Below are positions 35,574 through 46,193 of a DNA stretch of 64,000 nt, one piece after another; within the stretch, counting starts at the first letter, position 1; the number at the start of each line of letters is the position of its first letter. The notes beneath the pieces are model-generated. The model worked only from the letters and a program-made list of their open reading frames with translations. It made no database searches and had not been told where the DNA came from. The DNA is from Blautia sp. Marseille-P3201T. Its GTDB lineage: Bacteria > Bacillota > Clostridia > Lachnospirales > Lachnospiraceae. Location: positions 558,001 to 622,000 of the forward strand of contig NZ_LT635469.1 of NCBI RefSeq assembly GCF_900120295.1, given 5' to 3'. The position numbers were made by a program, and so were the translations under genes.

Positions 35574-36110
35574 ATGGAATTTATATTTGAAAAAGCCGTT
35601 CAAGAAGATAAAAATGAAATCTGGGCAGTCATGGAAGAAGCAGAGCAGACTGTAAAGAAAAAGGAATGGTTTGCAGCAGGAGATGAAAAGTATATCAAAG
35701 AAATACTGGAAGGAGACGGGTTCATCATTCTGGCAAGAGAGGAAAAGAGCAGAGAATTGGCGGGCTTTTTTATTGTGGTTATTCCGGGAGAGGAAGATTA
35801 TATGGGTATCTATGCAGACATTCCAAAAGAAGATACAGATAAAATTGTCCACATGGATACAGCTGCAGTAAAAAGTTGTTTTCGGGGAAATAAATTACAG
35901 GAAAAGATGCTGGAAAAGGCAGAAGAAGAATTAGTTGTGAGAATGAAAGAAGAGCATCATACCATACAATATCGCTTGTGTTCTGTGCATCCTGAAAACA
36001 CATTCAGCCTTTTGAATATGACGAAAAATGGATACGAAATTAAGGCGAGAACTCAGTTGTACGGGGGATTGGAACGTTTGGTATTATGTAAAAAAGTAGT
36101 TTTAATTTAG
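35574..36110 (+). CDS. GNAT-family N-acetyltransferase
   Basis: A 178-aa protein with the GNAT layout: an N-terminal strand and helix (FEKAVQEDKNEIWAVMEEAE), strand AGFFIVVIPGE, and an acetyl-CoA loop in the degenerate form CFRGNKLQEKMLEKAEEEL, followed by HPENTFSLLNMTKNGYEI. Substrate unknown. It diverges from the CYTH gene and has its own start signal (GAGAGG). Confidence 0.75.
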   Translation: MEFIFEKAVQEDKNEIWAVMEEAEQTVKKKEWFAAGDEKYIKEILEGDGFIILAREEKSRELAGFFIVVIPGEEDYMGIYADIPKEDTDKIVHMDTAAVKSCFRGNKLQEKMLEKAEEELVVRMKEEHHTIQYRLCSVHPENTFSLLNMTKNGYEIKARTQLYGGLERLVLCKKVVLI

Positions 36111-36151
36111 AAAAAAGACAGAAAAAGTTTACAGATAAAACAGAAAGTTTG

Positions 36152-36160
36152 TGTTATACT
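36152..36160 (+). promoter_or_regulatory. Extended -10 promoter of the DJ-1 gene
   Basis: TGTTATACT is an extended -10 element in the context TTTGTGTTATACT. Nearly the same sequence occurs in front of tig. Confidence 0.5.
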
Positions 36161-36196
36161 TAACGTCATGAACAGAAAACAGAAAAGAGGGATAAA

Positions 36197-36748
36197 ATGG
36201 CAAAAGTATGTGTATTTACAGCAGATGGATTTGAAGAAATTGAAGGACTTACAGTTGTAGATTTACTCCGCAGAGCAGGAGCAGAGGTTCTTATGGTATC
36301 TGTAGGCGAAGGGCTTACTGTTAGAGGATCTCACGATATAGAATTAAAAGCAGACGTACTTTTTGAAGAAGCAGAGTATGGGGATGCAGATATCCTTGTA
36401 CTTCCGGGAGGAATGCCTGGAACTTTAAATTTGAGAAATCATGAAAAACTTTGTGCTCTTTTAAAAGAATTTGCGGCAAAAGATAAAAAAATAGCTGCAA
36501 TTTGCGCTGCCCCTATGATTTTAGGTGAACTTGGAATATTAAAAGGAAAGAGGGCAACCTGTTATCCCGGATTTGAAGAAAAACTTTTCGGGGCAGAGGT
36601 GTGCACGGAGCGGGTGGTAAGAGATGGAAATCTTACTACCAGCAGGGGATTGGGTACAGCAATCTCCTTTGCATTGGAGCTGATTTCTCAGCTTTACGGA
36701 GAAGAAAAAGCTGAAGAAATAAAAAAATCAGTGATTTACGGTCATTGA
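36197..36748 (+). CDS. DJ-1/PfpI family protein
   Basis: A 183-aa protein of the DJ-1/YajL branch. Family motifs: VFTADGFEEIEGLTVVDLL with the conserved Glu, LPGGMPGTLNLR, and the nucleophile elbow IAAICAAPMILGE with the reactive Cys, followed by ATCYPGFEEKL. Such proteins act as glyoxalase/deglycase or oxidative-stress chaperones, cytoplasmic. It is a single gene with its own promoter and AGAGGG site. Confidence 0.9.
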   Translation: MAKVCVFTADGFEEIEGLTVVDLLRRAGAEVLMVSVGEGLTVRGSHDIELKADVLFEEAEYGDADILVLPGGMPGTLNLRNHEKLCALLKEFAAKDKKIAAICAAPMILGELGILKGKRATCYPGFEEKLFGAEVCTERVVRDGNLTTSRGLGTAISFALELISQLYGEEKAEEIKKSVIYGH

Positions 36749-36779
36749 TTAAAAAATACTGGCGTTTTCAATATCCTTG

Positions 36780-36788
36780 TGTTATACT
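36780..36788 (+). promoter_or_regulatory. Extended -10 promoter of tig
   Basis: TGTTATACT in the context CCTTGTGTTATACTGTG; no good -35 is seen, as usual for extended -10 promoters. Confidence 0.45.
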
Positions 36789-36877
36789 GTGTAAATGACT
36801 GCAAGTATGAAAGAAGCGCTGTTTAATCTTATTTATTAAACAGAGTGCATATAGAATTCAAGGAGGAATTATTTACA

Positions 36878-38188
36878 ATGAGTGTACAGGTAGAAAACTT
36901 AGAAAAAAACATGGCGAAACTTACAATTGAAGTTTCCGCAGAAGAATTTGAAAAAGCAGTACAGAATGCTTACCTCAGAAGCAAAGGAAAAATTACAATC
37001 CCAGGTTTCCGTAAGGGTAAAGCACCTCGTGTTATGATTGAAAAAATGTACGGAGCAGGTATCTTCTTCGAAGATGCAGCAAACGCTTTAATTCAGGCAG
37101 AATATCCAAAGGCAGCAGATGAAAGTGGTCTTGAAATTGTTTCTCAGCCTGAAATCGATGTTGTTCAGATTGAAAAAGGAAAATCTTTCATCTTCACAGC
37201 AGAAGTAGCTGTAAAACCTGAAGTTACATTAGGCGAATATAAAGGACTTGAAGTAGAAGTAGCACCAGCTGATGTTACAGAAGAAGAAGTCGCTGCTGAA
37301 TTAAAGAGAGAACAGGAAAACAACTCCAGAACAATTGATGTAGATGACAGAGCAGTAGCTGATGGCGACATGGTAACTTTAGACTTCGAAGGATTTATTG
37401 ATGGTGTTGCATTTGAAGGTGGAAAAGGAACAGATTATCCTCTGACAATTGGTTCTAATTCCTTTATTCCAGGATTTGAAGAACAGTTAGTAGGCGCTGA
37501 AATCGGTGTTGAAAAAGAAGTAAATGTTACATTCCCGGAAACTTATCATGCAAATGATTTAGCTGGAAAAGCTGCTGTATTCAAATGCACAGTAAAAGCA
37601 ATTAAAGTGAAAGAACTTCCAGAATTAGATGATGAGTTTGCAAAAGATGTTTCTGAGTTCGATACTTTAGATGCATACAAAGCAGATATTGAAAAGAAAT
37701 TAAAAGAACGTAAAGAAGCTGTTGCAAAACGCGAAAGAGAAGATAAAGCAGTAGATGCTGTAATCGAAAATGCGCAGATGGATATTCCGGAAGCTATGAT
37801 CCAGAACCAAATTCAGCAGTTAATGCAGGATTTCATTCGTAGAATGCAGGCTCAGGGATTATCTATTGACCAGTACTATCAGTTCACAGGTCTTGATAAT
37901 GCAAAAATTCAGGAGCAGATGCGTCCACAGGCATTAAAGAGAATTCAGAGCCGTCTTGTATTAGAAAAGATTGCTGAAACAGAAAATATTCAGATTTCTG
38001 ATGAAAAATTTGAAGAAGAATTAAAAACAATGGCTGACATGTACAAAATGGAAGTTGAAAAATTAAAAGAAGTAATGGGCGATTACGAAAAAGAACAGAT
38101 TAAGAAAGATATGGCTGTTCAGGAAGCAGTTACTTTAGTAGCAGAGTCAGCAAAAGTAGTAGAAAAAAAAGAAGAAACAGCTGAATAA
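36878..38188 (+). CDS. tig: Trigger factor, ribosome-associated chaperone
   Basis: 436 aa. The ribosome-binding tail has the signature near [10 protein letters not shown] (residues 40-50). The central FKBP-type prolyl isomerase domain runs about 150-245 ([26 protein letters not shown]), and the helical chaperone arms follow. The start at 36878 is set by AAGGAGG. It binds nascent chains at the exit tunnel. It is followed by clpP, clpX and lon, the classic Firmicutes quality-control cluster. Confidence 0.97.
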   Translation: MSVQVENLEKNMAKLTIEVSAEEFEKAVQNAYLRSKGKITIPGFRKGKAPRVMIEKMYGAGIFFEDAANALIQAEYPKAADESGLEIVSQPEIDVVQIEKGKSFIFTAEVAVKPEVTLGEYKGLEVEVAPADVTEEEVAAELKREQENNSRTIDVDDRAVADGDMVTLDFEGFIDGVAFEGGKGTDYPLTIGSNSFIPGFEEQLVGAEIGVEKEVNVTFPETYHANDLAGKAAVFKCTVKAIKVKELPELDDEFAKDVSEFDTLDAYKADIEKKLKERKEAVAKREREDKAVDAVIENAQMDIPEAMIQNQIQQLMQDFIRRMQAQGLSIDQYYQFTGLDNAKIQEQMRPQALKRIQSRLVLEKIAETENIQISDEKFEEELKTMADMYKMEVEKLKEVMGDYEKEQIKKDMAVQEAVTLVAESAKVVEKKEETAE

Positions 38189-38229
38189 GAAACAGCGTTG
38201 CTGTATTCGGTAAGAATAGGAGGAGTTTC

Positions 38230-38811
38230 ATGAGTTTAGTACCATACGTCATTGAACAGACAAGCCGCGGTGAAAGAAACTACGACATCTATTCCAGATT
38301 ATTAAAAGATAGAATTATTTTTCTGGGAGAAGAAGTAACAGATGTATCTGCAAACTTAATTGCAGCACAGCTTCTTTTTCTGGAGTCTGAAGATCCTGGA
38401 AAGGATATTCATTTATACATTAACAGTCCTGGCGGTTCTGTAACGGCAGGAATGGTAATTTATGATACCATGCAGTATATCAAGTGTGATGTATCTACAA
38501 TTTGTATGGGATTGGCAGCCAGTATGGGAGCATTCCTTCTGGCAGGCGGTACAAAAGGAAAGAGAATGGCCCTTCCGAATGCGGAAATTATGATCCACCA
38601 GCCTTCCGGCGGTGCACAGGGACAGGCAACAGAGATTGATATTGTAGCGCAGCAGATTTTGAAGACAAGACATAAACTGAATTCAATTCTGGCGCAGAAT
38701 ACAGGTCAGACTCTGGAAACCATTGCAAGAGATACTGAAAGAGACAACTATATGACAGCGCAGGAAGCTATGGCTTATGGTTTAATCGACTCAGTAATCG
38801 AGCATAGATAG
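38230..38811 (+). CDS. clpP: ATP-dependent Clp protease proteolytic subunit
   Basis: 193 aa, with no propeptide beyond the first residues. Catalytic Ser98 lies in [11 protein letters not shown], His in [12 protein letters not shown] and Asp in [11 protein letters not shown]. ClpP forms the barrel peptidase fed by ClpX, whose gene follows after a hairpin. AGGAGG precedes the ATG. Confidence 0.98.
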   Translation: MSLVPYVIEQTSRGERNYDIYSRLLKDRIIFLGEEVTDVSANLIAAQLLFLESEDPGKDIHLYINSPGGSVTAGMVIYDTMQYIKCDVSTICMGLAASMGAFLLAGGTKGKRMALPNAEIMIHQPSGGAQGQATEIDIVAQQILKTRHKLNSILAQNTGQTLETIARDTERDNYMTAQEAMAYGLIDSVIEHR

Positions 38812-38824
38812 CGACAGAAGATAA

Positions 38825-38854
38825 GACTCCTGCATATAGTTGCGGGAGTCTTTT
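38825..38854 (+). terminator. Hairpin between clpP and clpX
   Basis: GACTCCTGCA pairs with TGCGGGAGTC (one wobble) followed by TTTT. It probably attenuates read-through from clpP into clpX. Confidence 0.75.
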
Positions 38855-38899
38855 ACCATTAAGAAAGATTTGAAATTAGAAACAGAAAGGAAAGAAAAG

Positions 38900-40210
38900 A
38901 TGGCAAATAAAGGGAATGATACAAGAATTCGATGTTCCTTTTGCGGAAAAACAGACGACCAGGTAAGAAAGTTGATTGCAGGTCCTGATGATACATTTAT
39001 TTGTGATGAATGTATTGGGCTTTGCGCAGAAATCATAAATGAAGAATTGAAACAGCCATACGATGAAGCTCTGACAGGAGAAATTAACTTATTAAAACCT
39101 CAGGAAATCAAAGAAATTTTAGATGAGTATGTAATCGGACAGGATGAAGCAAAAAAAGTGCTTTCTGTTGCAGTATATAATCATTATAAAAGAGTCCTTT
39201 CCGGAGGAAATACAGATGTAGAACTGCAAAAAAGTAATATTTTAATGCTGGGGCCTACCGGTTCCGGAAAAACGCTCCTTGCACAGACACTTGCAAGACT
39301 GTTAAATGTTCCCTTTGCTATTGCAGATGCAACAACGCTGACAGAGGCAGGGTATGTAGGTGAAGATGTTGAAAATATTCTGCTGAAGATTATTCAGGCG
39401 GCAGATTACGATATTGAAAGGGCGCAGTACGGAATTATCTATATTGATGAGATTGATAAGATTACAAGAAAATCAGAAAATGCGTCTATTACAAGAGATG
39501 TTTCCGGTGAAGGTGTTCAGCAGGCATTGTTGAAAATTGTAGAGGGAACAGTTGCAAGCGTACCGCCACAGGGTGGCAGAAAGCATCCTCAGCAGGAATT
39601 TATTCAGATTGATACTACGAATATCCTCTTTATCTGCGGCGGCGCTTTTGAAGGATTGGATAAAATTATTGAAACCAGAAAAGATACAAAAGCCATTGGA
39701 TTTAATGCTCAGGTTCAGACAAAAGAGGAAAAGAATGTAGGCGAGCTTTTAAAGGAAGTAATGCCGCAGGACCTTGTAAAATTCGGCTTAATTCCTGAAT
39801 TTGTAGGACGTGTTCCTGTTGTAGTTTCTTTAAATGCTCTTGATAAAGATGCTCTTGTAAAAATTCTTACAGAACCAAAAAATTCACTTGTACGTCAGTA
39901 TCAGACTTTATTTAATCTTGATGGAATTAATCTGGAATTTGAAGGAGAAGCTTTAGAAGCGATTGCAGATAAATCCATGGAAAGAAAAACGGGAGCCAGA
40001 GGTTTGCGGGCAATTATGGAAAATTCCATGATGGATTTGATGTATACGGCGCCTTCTGATGAGAGCATTGTCAGCTGTACAATTACCAAAGATGTGGTAG
40101 ATGGAACAGGAGAAGCTTTGGTAGAGCGCAGAGAGTTACCTGTATCTTCAAGAAGAAATAAAGGAAATAAAAATAACCGCAAGAAAAAAGAAACACCGGA
40201 AATTGCATAA
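38900..40210 (+). CDS. clpX: ATP-dependent Clp protease ATP-binding subunit ClpX
   Basis: 436 aa. The N-terminal C4 zinc finger ([11 protein letters not shown] ... CDECIGLC) recognises adaptors. The AAA+ core has Walker [13 protein letters not shown], Walker [11 protein letters not shown], the ClpP-binding loop region around EFIGR-like EFVGRVPV and sensor 2 [12 protein letters not shown]. The start at 38900 follows AAAGGA; an upstream in-frame ATG would overlap the terminator. It unfolds tagged proteins for ClpP. Confidence 0.97.
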   Translation: MANKGNDTRIRCSFCGKTDDQVRKLIAGPDDTFICDECIGLCAEIINEELKQPYDEALTGEINLLKPQEIKEILDEYVIGQDEAKKVLSVAVYNHYKRVLSGGNTDVELQKSNILMLGPTGSGKTLLAQTLARLLNVPFAIADATTLTEAGYVGEDVENILLKIIQAADYDIERAQYGIIYIDEIDKITRKSENASITRDVSGEGVQQALLKIVEGTVASVPPQGGRKHPQQEFIQIDTTNILFICGGAFEGLDKIIETRKDTKAIGFNAQVQTKEEKNVGELLKEVMPQDLVKFGLIPEFVGRVPVVVSLNALDKDALVKILTEPKNSLVRQYQTLFNLDGINLEFEGEALEAIADKSMERKTGARGLRAIMENSMMDLMYTAPSDESIVSCTITKDVVDGTGEALVERRELPVSSRRNKGNKNNRKKKETPEIA

Positions 40211-40242
40211 AAGACCGGTTACAGTATGAAGGAGGAGCGAGA

Positions 40243-42564
40243 ATGAGTGACATGATACAGCATTTACCAGCAATCGCCCTTAGAGGTACAACCATTCTTC
40301 CTGATATGATTGTTCATTTTGATGTAAGCCGGGAAAAGTCTATAAAAGCCATAGAAAAAGCCATGGTTCAAGATCAGAGAGTTTTCCTGATTACCCAAAG
40401 AGATCCACAGACGGAAGAACCTTCGCAGGAAGATTTATATACAGTAGGTACAATTGGGGAAATTAAGCAGTTAGTGAAGAACAGAAAAAATATGATCCAA
40501 GTGCTGGTAGAAGGAAAGCAAAGAGCGGAACTTGTACATTTTGAAAGTGAAGATGTGTATTTAGAAGCAGAGGTGGCACTTTTTGAAGAGGAAGAAGTTT
40601 CTCTGGATAATAATGTAAAAGAAGCCATGCTCCGCGGCATAAAAGAATTGTTTGTACGTTACTGTAATGAAAATACAAAAATGAGTAAAGATTTGGCAGG
40701 ACAAATTCTGGAAATTGAAGAAATTGAGAAGGTTATTGACCAGATTGCAGTAAATCTGCCAATGAAATATGAAGATAAACAAAAGATTTTAGAGTCTGTT
40801 TCTTTAGAAGAAAGATATGAAACTTTGGGAATGATTTTAAGTAATGAAATTGAAATCATGCAAATTCGTATAGATTTAAGCAATAAAGTAAAAGAGCGTG
40901 TGGATAAAAATCAGCGTGAATACATTTTGCGTGAGCAGATGAAAGTCATTCGTGAAGAGTTAGGAGATCAGGATACTGTTTCTGAGGCAGACCGTTTTAA
41001 AGAGCAGACAGACAAATTGAAAGCTTCCAAGGAAGTCAAAGAAAAAATTTATAAAGAAATCCAGCGTTTTCAAAATGCAGCGGGAGTTCAGGCGGAAGCA
41101 GGTGTGGCACGCAGCTATATTGAAACGCTGCTGTCACTTCCTTGGGATAAAACTTCCAGAGATAATAAAAACCTGAAGAAAGCAAATAAAATTTTAGAGG
41201 AAGATCATTACGGGCTGGAAAAAGTAAAAGAAAGAATTATGGAGTTCCTGGCTGTACGTACTTTGACCAGAAAAGGAGAAAGCCCTATTTTATGTCTTGT
41301 AGGACCTCCGGGAACAGGAAAGACTTCCATTGCCCGCTCTGTAGCCAGGGCATTAGATAAAGAGTATGTGCGTATTTCTCTGGGCGGCGTCAGGGACGAA
41401 GCGGAAATCAGAGGACACAGAAGAACTTACATCGGAGCAATGCCGGGACGAATTGCCAACGGTTTAATTCAGGCAGGGGTAAAAAATCCTCTGGTACTTT
41501 TGGACGAAATCGACAAGGTAAGCAGTGATTATAAAGGTGATACCTCTTCTGCATTATTAGAGGTTTTAGACGCTGAACAGAATAAGAAATTCAGAGATCA
41601 CTATGTGGAAATCCCTCTGGATTTGTCGGAAGTGTTGTTTATTGCAACTGCCAATGATTTGCAGACAATTCCAAGACCGCTTTTAGACCGTATGGAAATT
41701 ATTGAAGTAAGCAGTTATACAGAAAATGAGAAGTGCCATATTGCGTCAGAGCATTTAATTCCAAAGCAAGTGAAAAAGCATGGATTAAAAAAGGAACAGC
41801 TTTGTATTGAAGAAGATACTCTCCATGAAATTATAACGGGTTATACAAAAGAAGCCGGTGTAAGAAGTCTGGAAAGAAAGATTGGGGAAATTTGCAGAAA
41901 GACAGCCCGAAAAATTTTAGAAGAAAAAGAAGAAACAGTTACTGTGAACAAGGAAAATTTGGAAAATTTCTTAGGAAGGGCACGTTATACTTATCAGAAG
42001 AAAAATGAAACAGATGAAATCGGTATTGTAAGAGGTTTAGCTTGGACAAGCGTAGGTGGAGATACTCTTCAGATTGAAGTAAACCTCATGCCGGGCAAAG
42101 GAGACTTTCTTTTAACAGGACAGTTAGGTGATGTAATGAAAGAGTCTGCACAGACAGGAATTAGTTATATTCGTTCTGTTGCACCGAAATATCATATTGA
42201 TGCAGACTTTTTTAAAGAACATGATATACATATTCATATTCCGGAAGGAGCTGTACCAAAGGATGGACCATCAGCAGGTATTACCATGGCAACGGCTATG
42301 TTTTCTGCAATAACAGAAGTTCCTGTAAAAGCAGATGTGGCAATGACAGGAGAAATTACCTTGCGGGGCAGGGTTCTTCCAATCGGAGGATTAAAAGAAA
42401 AACTGCTGGCTGCCAAAAGTGCAGGAATTGAAAAGGTATTAATTCCTTTTGAAAATCAGGCTGATGTTGAAGAAATGGAAAAAGAAATTACGGACGGTCT
42501 TGAAATTGTACCGGTAAAAACAATGGAAGAAGTATTGGAGCAAGCTTTAACAGAAAAAAAGTAA
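40243..42564 (+). CDS. lon: ATP-dependent protease La (Lon)
   Basis: 773 aa with the three Lon parts: an N-terminal substrate domain ([16 protein letters not shown]), an AAA+ module (Walker [27 protein letters not shown]) and the C-terminal protease domain with the catalytic dyad Ser677 (PKDGPSAGI) and Lys720 ([12 protein letters not shown]). It degrades misfolded and regulatory proteins in the cytoplasm. GGAGGAG start signal, 33 bases after clpX. Confidence 0.98.
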   Translation: MSDMIQHLPAIALRGTTILPDMIVHFDVSREKSIKAIEKAMVQDQRVFLITQRDPQTEEPSQEDLYTVGTIGEIKQLVKNRKNMIQVLVEGKQRAELVHFESEDVYLEAEVALFEEEEVSLDNNVKEAMLRGIKELFVRYCNENTKMSKDLAGQILEIEEIEKVIDQIAVNLPMKYEDKQKILESVSLEERYETLGMILSNEIEIMQIRIDLSNKVKERVDKNQREYILREQMKVIREELGDQDTVSEADRFKEQTDKLKASKEVKEKIYKEIQRFQNAAGVQAEAGVARSYIETLLSLPWDKTSRDNKNLKKANKILEEDHYGLEKVKERIMEFLAVRTLTRKGESPILCLVGPPGTGKTSIARSVARALDKEYVRISLGGVRDEAEIRGHRRTYIGAMPGRIANGLIQAGVKNPLVLLDEIDKVSSDYKGDTSSALLEVLDAEQNKKFRDHYVEIPLDLSEVLFIATANDLQTIPRPLLDRMEIIEVSSYTENEKCHIASEHLIPKQVKKHGLKKEQLCIEEDTLHEIITGYTKEAGVRSLERKIGEICRKTARKILEEKEETVTVNKENLENFLGRARYTYQKKNETDEIGIVRGLAWTSVGGDTLQIEVNLMPGKGDFLLTGQLGDVMKESAQTGISYIRSVAPKYHIDADFFKEHDIHIHIPEGAVPKDGPSAGITMATAMFSAITEVPVKADVAMTGEITLRGRVLPIGGLKEKLLAAKSAGIEKVLIPFENQADVEEMEKEITDGLEIVPVKTMEEVLEQALTEKK

Positions 42565-42579
42565 AATGGAGGAACACAC

Positions 42580-43185
42580 ATGGTCATTAAACATGTAGCA
42601 CTGGATATTGTCTGTGGTATTACCAGCACCCTTCCTGAAAACGAGGTGCCTGAAATCGCATTTGCAGGAAAATCCAATGTTGGGAAGTCATCCTTGATCA
42701 ATGCACTGATGAACAGAAAATCACTGGCACGTACCAGTGCATCTCCGGGAAAAACCCAGACCATCAATTTTTATAATGTCAATCATGAAATGTATCTGGT
42801 GGATTTACCGGGATATGGTTATGCAAAAGTATCCCAGTCAGTAAAAGAACAGTGGGGAAAATTGATTGAGAGATATCTTCACAAGTCAAAGCAGTTAAAG
42901 GCAGTTTTTCTGCTGATTGATATTCGTCATAAGCCCTCAGAAAATGATAAGACCATGTATGATTGGATTGTATATAATGGATATCAGCCAATTATTATTG
43001 CGACAAAATCAGATAAGCTGAAAAGAAGCCAAATTCAAAAACAGTTAAAAATTATTAAAGAGGGACTGGAATTGCCGAAGGGAGCTCAAATTATACCGTT
43101 TTCCGCACAGACAAAGCAGGGCAGAGAAGAAATATGGGCTCTTGCCGAAGAACTTTTATTCTCAGATGCTCAGCCGGAAGCATAG
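42580..43185 (+). CDS. ysxC: Ribosome biogenesis GTPase YsxC/EngB
   Basis: 201 aa GTPase: G1 AGKSNVGKSSLINAL, G2 near SASPGKTQTINFY, G3 DLPGYGYAKVS, G4 ATKSDKL and G5 FSAQTKQG. It acts in large-subunit assembly. It follows lon by 15 bases, the usual order in Firmicutes. Confidence 0.97.
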   Translation: MVIKHVALDIVCGITSTLPENEVPEIAFAGKSNVGKSSLINALMNRKSLARTSASPGKTQTINFYNVNHEMYLVDLPGYGYAKVSQSVKEQWGKLIERYLHKSKQLKAVFLLIDIRHKPSENDKTMYDWIVYNGYQPIIIATKSDKLKRSQIQKQLKIIKEGLELPKGAQIIPFSAQTKQGREEIWALAEELLFSDAQPEA

Positions 43186-43207
43186 AAATCAGGCGAGAGG
43201 GGATAGT

Positions 43208-44416
43208 ATGTTAAAAGGTATTATATTTGATATGGATGGGGTTTTAATTAACAGCGAACCTTTTCATTTTAAAGTCTGGGAGGAAACATTAAAAAGACGT
43301 GGGATACAGATAGACTATGAGATTTATAAACCTTGTATCGGCTCAACCATTGAATTTTTGATGAACTTACTCCATGAACATTATGGAATTTGCAGAAATG
43401 ATAAAGGTTTAATTAAAGAAATGAAGGAAGTTAAGGAGGAAATGATGGAAAAGCAGGGATTTCCTCCTTTAATTCCCCATGTGAGGGAATTTCTACATAG
43501 ACTTTTTGAGTCCGGCTATGATATGGCAGTGGCGTCATCTTCGCCTTTGGAATATATTGAAGCTGTAACAGCACATTGGGGAATACGACAATATTTTAAA
43601 TATCTTGTGAGCGGAGAGTCTGTAGATAATCCTAAGCCGGCGCCGGATGTGTTTTTGAAAACGGCAGAACTTATGGATATTACTCCAAAAGAATGTCTTG
43701 TAGTAGAGGACTCCCAAAATGGATGTAAAGCGGCAAAAGCAGCAGAAATGACATGTATGGCTTTTTATAATCCGGACTCAGGAAAACAGGATTTAGGAAC
43801 GGCTTCTGTTGTTGTTGAAGGATTTGAAGAAATCGATAAGAGCTTTGTGGAAAAAATATATTGTCATAGTCATCATATCCCGGCAACAATTTGCGAAACA
43901 CCACGACTTCTTATTCGTGAAATGAAGAAAGAGGATATACCGCGGCTTATGGAAATCTGTGCGCAGGAAACTTCCAAGAATGCCTGTGAAGGCGTAGCAA
44001 GACCATTGACAGAAGAGTTGGAAGGTTTTGAGGCATATAGAACATATATGTATGAGTTATGCGATATGGGATATTGGTGTGTGGTTAAAAAAGATACAGG
44101 AGAAATTATAGGCAGGGCAGGTGTAGAACCTAAATTTTGGAATGACAATAAGACGGTGGTAGAATTAGGGTATGTTATTGATGAAAATTTCAGAAGGCAG
44201 GGTTTTGCCCATGAAGCCTGTAAGGCAATTTTAAAAGTGGCCTGTGAAAGAGGCGCTGTTTATTTATATTGCAGAATAAAGAATGTGAATATTCCATCTT
44301 TAAATCTGGCAAGAAGATTGGGATTTGAAAAAATAGATTATCATTTGCAAGATGACAGCCAGGATATGGAAGTGTGGAGATATGCTTGCAGAGAAATGGA
44401 AAATCAGCTACAATAA
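43208..44416 (+). CDS. HAD phosphatase-GNAT acetyltransferase fusion protein
   Basis: 402 aa in one uninterrupted frame. Residues 1-215 are a HAD hydrolase of the beta-phosphoglucomutase type: nucleophile Asp8 in FDMDGVLINSEP, motif II AVASSSPLE, Lys in NPKPAPDVFLK and acidic VVEDSQNG. From about 232 a RimJ/RimL-type GNAT domain follows: TPRLLIREMKKEDIPRL, the acetyl-CoA loop DENFRRQGFAHEA and NIPSLNLARRLGFEKID. The start at 43208 follows GAGAGGGG. Both domains keep their active residues. The joint role is unknown; sugar-phosphate removal coupled to acetylation of the product is possible but is inference. Confidence 0.88.
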   Translation: MLKGIIFDMDGVLINSEPFHFKVWEETLKRRGIQIDYEIYKPCIGSTIEFLMNLLHEHYGICRNDKGLIKEMKEVKEEMMEKQGFPPLIPHVREFLHRLFESGYDMAVASSSPLEYIEAVTAHWGIRQYFKYLVSGESVDNPKPAPDVFLKTAELMDITPKECLVVEDSQNGCKAAKAAEMTCMAFYNPDSGKQDLGTASVVVEGFEEIDKSFVEKIYCHSHHIPATICETPRLLIREMKKEDIPRLMEICAQETSKNACEGVARPLTEELEGFEAYRTYMYELCDMGYWCVVKKDTGEIIGRAGVEPKFWNDNKTVVELGYVIDENFRRQGFAHEACKAILKVACERGAVYLYCRIKNVNIPSLNLARRLGFEKIDYHLQDDSQDMEVWRYACREMENQLQ

Positions 44417-44496
44417 GAGAAATTTAAAGAAAGGTTTTTCATACTAGTACAGTGAAGAATAAGAGATTTTTTGCTGTACCGGGAAAAGGAATTATG

Positions 44497-45342
44497 ATGG
44501 AAATTATAAAATCCAGAAAATTAAAATATGAATATATAAAATATGATGATAACGGACAGCCCTGTGAAAGCTATACAGCAGTGAAAGATGTAGATTTAGA
44601 CGTAAAAGCGGGACAGTTTATTTCAATATTAGGACATAATGGTTCGGGAAAATCTACACTGGCAAAGCATATTAATGCTTTGCTGCTTCCTACAGAAGGA
44701 AGTATATGGATTGATGGGACAGACACGAAGTCTGTAGAGGAACTTTGGAAAATTCGCCAGAAGGCAGGAATGGTTTTTCAAAATCCGGATAATCAGATTA
44801 TCGGTACTGTAGTAGAAGAAGATGTAGGATTTGGACCTGAAAATATGGGAATTCCTACAGGAAAAATCTGGAAAAGAGTAGATAAAAGTTTAGAGTCTGT
44901 GGGAATGACAGCTTTTCGTCATCGTTCTCCTAACAAACTCTCAGGAGGACAAAAGCAGCGAGTTGCCATTGCGGGAGTACTGGCAATGCATCCGAAATGT
45001 ATTATTTTAGATGAACCTACAGCAATGCTGGATCCAAATGGAAGAAAAGAGGTTTTGGCGGCAGTCCATGAGCTGAACAAAACAGAAGGTATTACAGTAA
45101 TCTTAATTACTCATTATATGGAAGAAGTCATTGACTCAGACAAGGTTTTTGTCATGGATCAGGGACAGGTTGTTATGGAAGGAACCCCAAGAGAAATCTT
45201 CTCAAGGGTAGAGGAATTAAAGAAATATCGTCTTGATGTACCTCAGGTGACACTTCTTGCTCATGAATTAAAGAAGGCTGGAGTAGATCTTCCAGATGGA
45301 ATACTTACGACAAAGGAATTGGTGGATAAGCTATGTCATTAA
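44497..45342 (+). CDS. ecfA1: Energy-coupling factor transporter ATPase 1
   Basis: 281 aa: Walker A GHNGSGKSTLAKHI, FQNPDNQIIGTVVEEDVGFGPEN (Q loop, read over two stretches), signature LSGGQKQRVAIAGVLA, Walker B IILDEPTAMLDP and ITHYMEE. I choose the second of two adjacent ATGs because AAAGGA is six bases away from it. It energises vitamin and metal uptake through ECF transporters with EcfA2 and EcfT, encoded next; no S component is in the window, which fits a shared group II system. Confidence 0.96.
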   Translation: MEIIKSRKLKYEYIKYDDNGQPCESYTAVKDVDLDVKAGQFISILGHNGSGKSTLAKHINALLLPTEGSIWIDGTDTKSVEELWKIRQKAGMVFQNPDNQIIGTVVEEDVGFGPENMGIPTGKIWKRVDKSLESVGMTAFRHRSPNKLSGGQKQRVAIAGVLAMHPKCIILDEPTAMLDPNGRKEVLAAVHELNKTEGITVILITHYMEEVIDSDKVFVMDQGQVVMEGTPREIFSRVEELKKYRLDVPQVTLLAHELKKAGVDLPDGILTTKELVDKLCH

Positions 45343-46193
45343 AATTAGAACATGTCACATACACTTATAATCCGGGAACTGCATACGAAATGCATGCCTT
45401 AAAAGATATTTCCTTAGAAATTCCCGCAGGACAATTTGTGGGGATTATCGGACATACAGGCAGCGGAAAATCTACATTGATCCAGCATTTTAATGGATTG
45501 ATGTGCCCCACTTCAGGAGTGGTATCTTATAAAGAGGAAAATATATGGCAGGAAGGGTATTCATTAAAGCGCCTGCGCAGTCAGGTAGGGTTGGTTTTCC
45601 AATATCCGGAACATCAGCTTTTTGAGGCAGATGTTTTATCTGATGTGTGTTTTGGCCCGAAAAATCAGGGACTTTCCAATGAGGAAGCAGAGAAAAAGGC
45701 AATAGAGGCATTACAGCAGGTAGGATTGAAAGAAAAATATTATAAAAGTTCACCGTTTGAGTTATCAGGGGGACAGAAACGGCGAGTTGCCATTGCAGGA
45801 GTTTTGGCAATGGAGCCGGAGGTTCTTATTTTAGATGAACCGACTGCAGGACTTGATCCTAAAGGGCGAGATGAGATATTAGACCAGATTGCTTATCTTC
45901 ATGAACAGAGGAAAATTACGGTTATTCTGGTTTCTCATAGCATGGAGGATATTGCCAGATATGTAGACCGTATTCTGGTAATGAATAAAGGCGAGAAAGC
46001 CTTTGACGGTACACCAAAGGAAGTTTTTGCCCATTATAAAGAGCTGGAACAGATTGGTCTTGCGGCTCCTCAGATTACCTATATTATGAACGAGCTACAG
46101 GCAGCAGGGCTTCCCTGTGACTGCTCTGCAATTACCGTGGAGGAAGCAAAGGCAAGTATTTTAAAGGCACTGGAGAGAAGAAAAAATGATTAG
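45333..46193 (+). CDS. ecfA2: Energy-coupling factor transporter ATPase 2
   Basis: 286 aa, overlapping ecfA1 by ten bases. Walker A GHTGSGKSTLIQHF, FQYPEHQLFEADVLSDV, signature LSGGQKRRVAIAGVLA, Walker B LILDEPTAGLDP and VSHSMED. It forms the heterodimeric motor with EcfA1. Confidence 0.96.
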   Translation: MSLKLEHVTYTYNPGTAYEMHALKDISLEIPAGQFVGIIGHTGSGKSTLIQHFNGLMCPTSGVVSYKEENIWQEGYSLKRLRSQVGLVFQYPEHQLFEADVLSDVCFGPKNQGLSNEEAEKKAIEALQQVGLKEKYYKSSPFELSGGQKRRVAIAGVLAMEPEVLILDEPTAGLDPKGRDEILDQIAYLHEQRKITVILVSHSMEDIARYVDRILVMNKGEKAFDGTPKEVFAHYKELEQIGLAAPQITYIMNELQAAGLPCDCSAITVEEAKASILKALERRKND

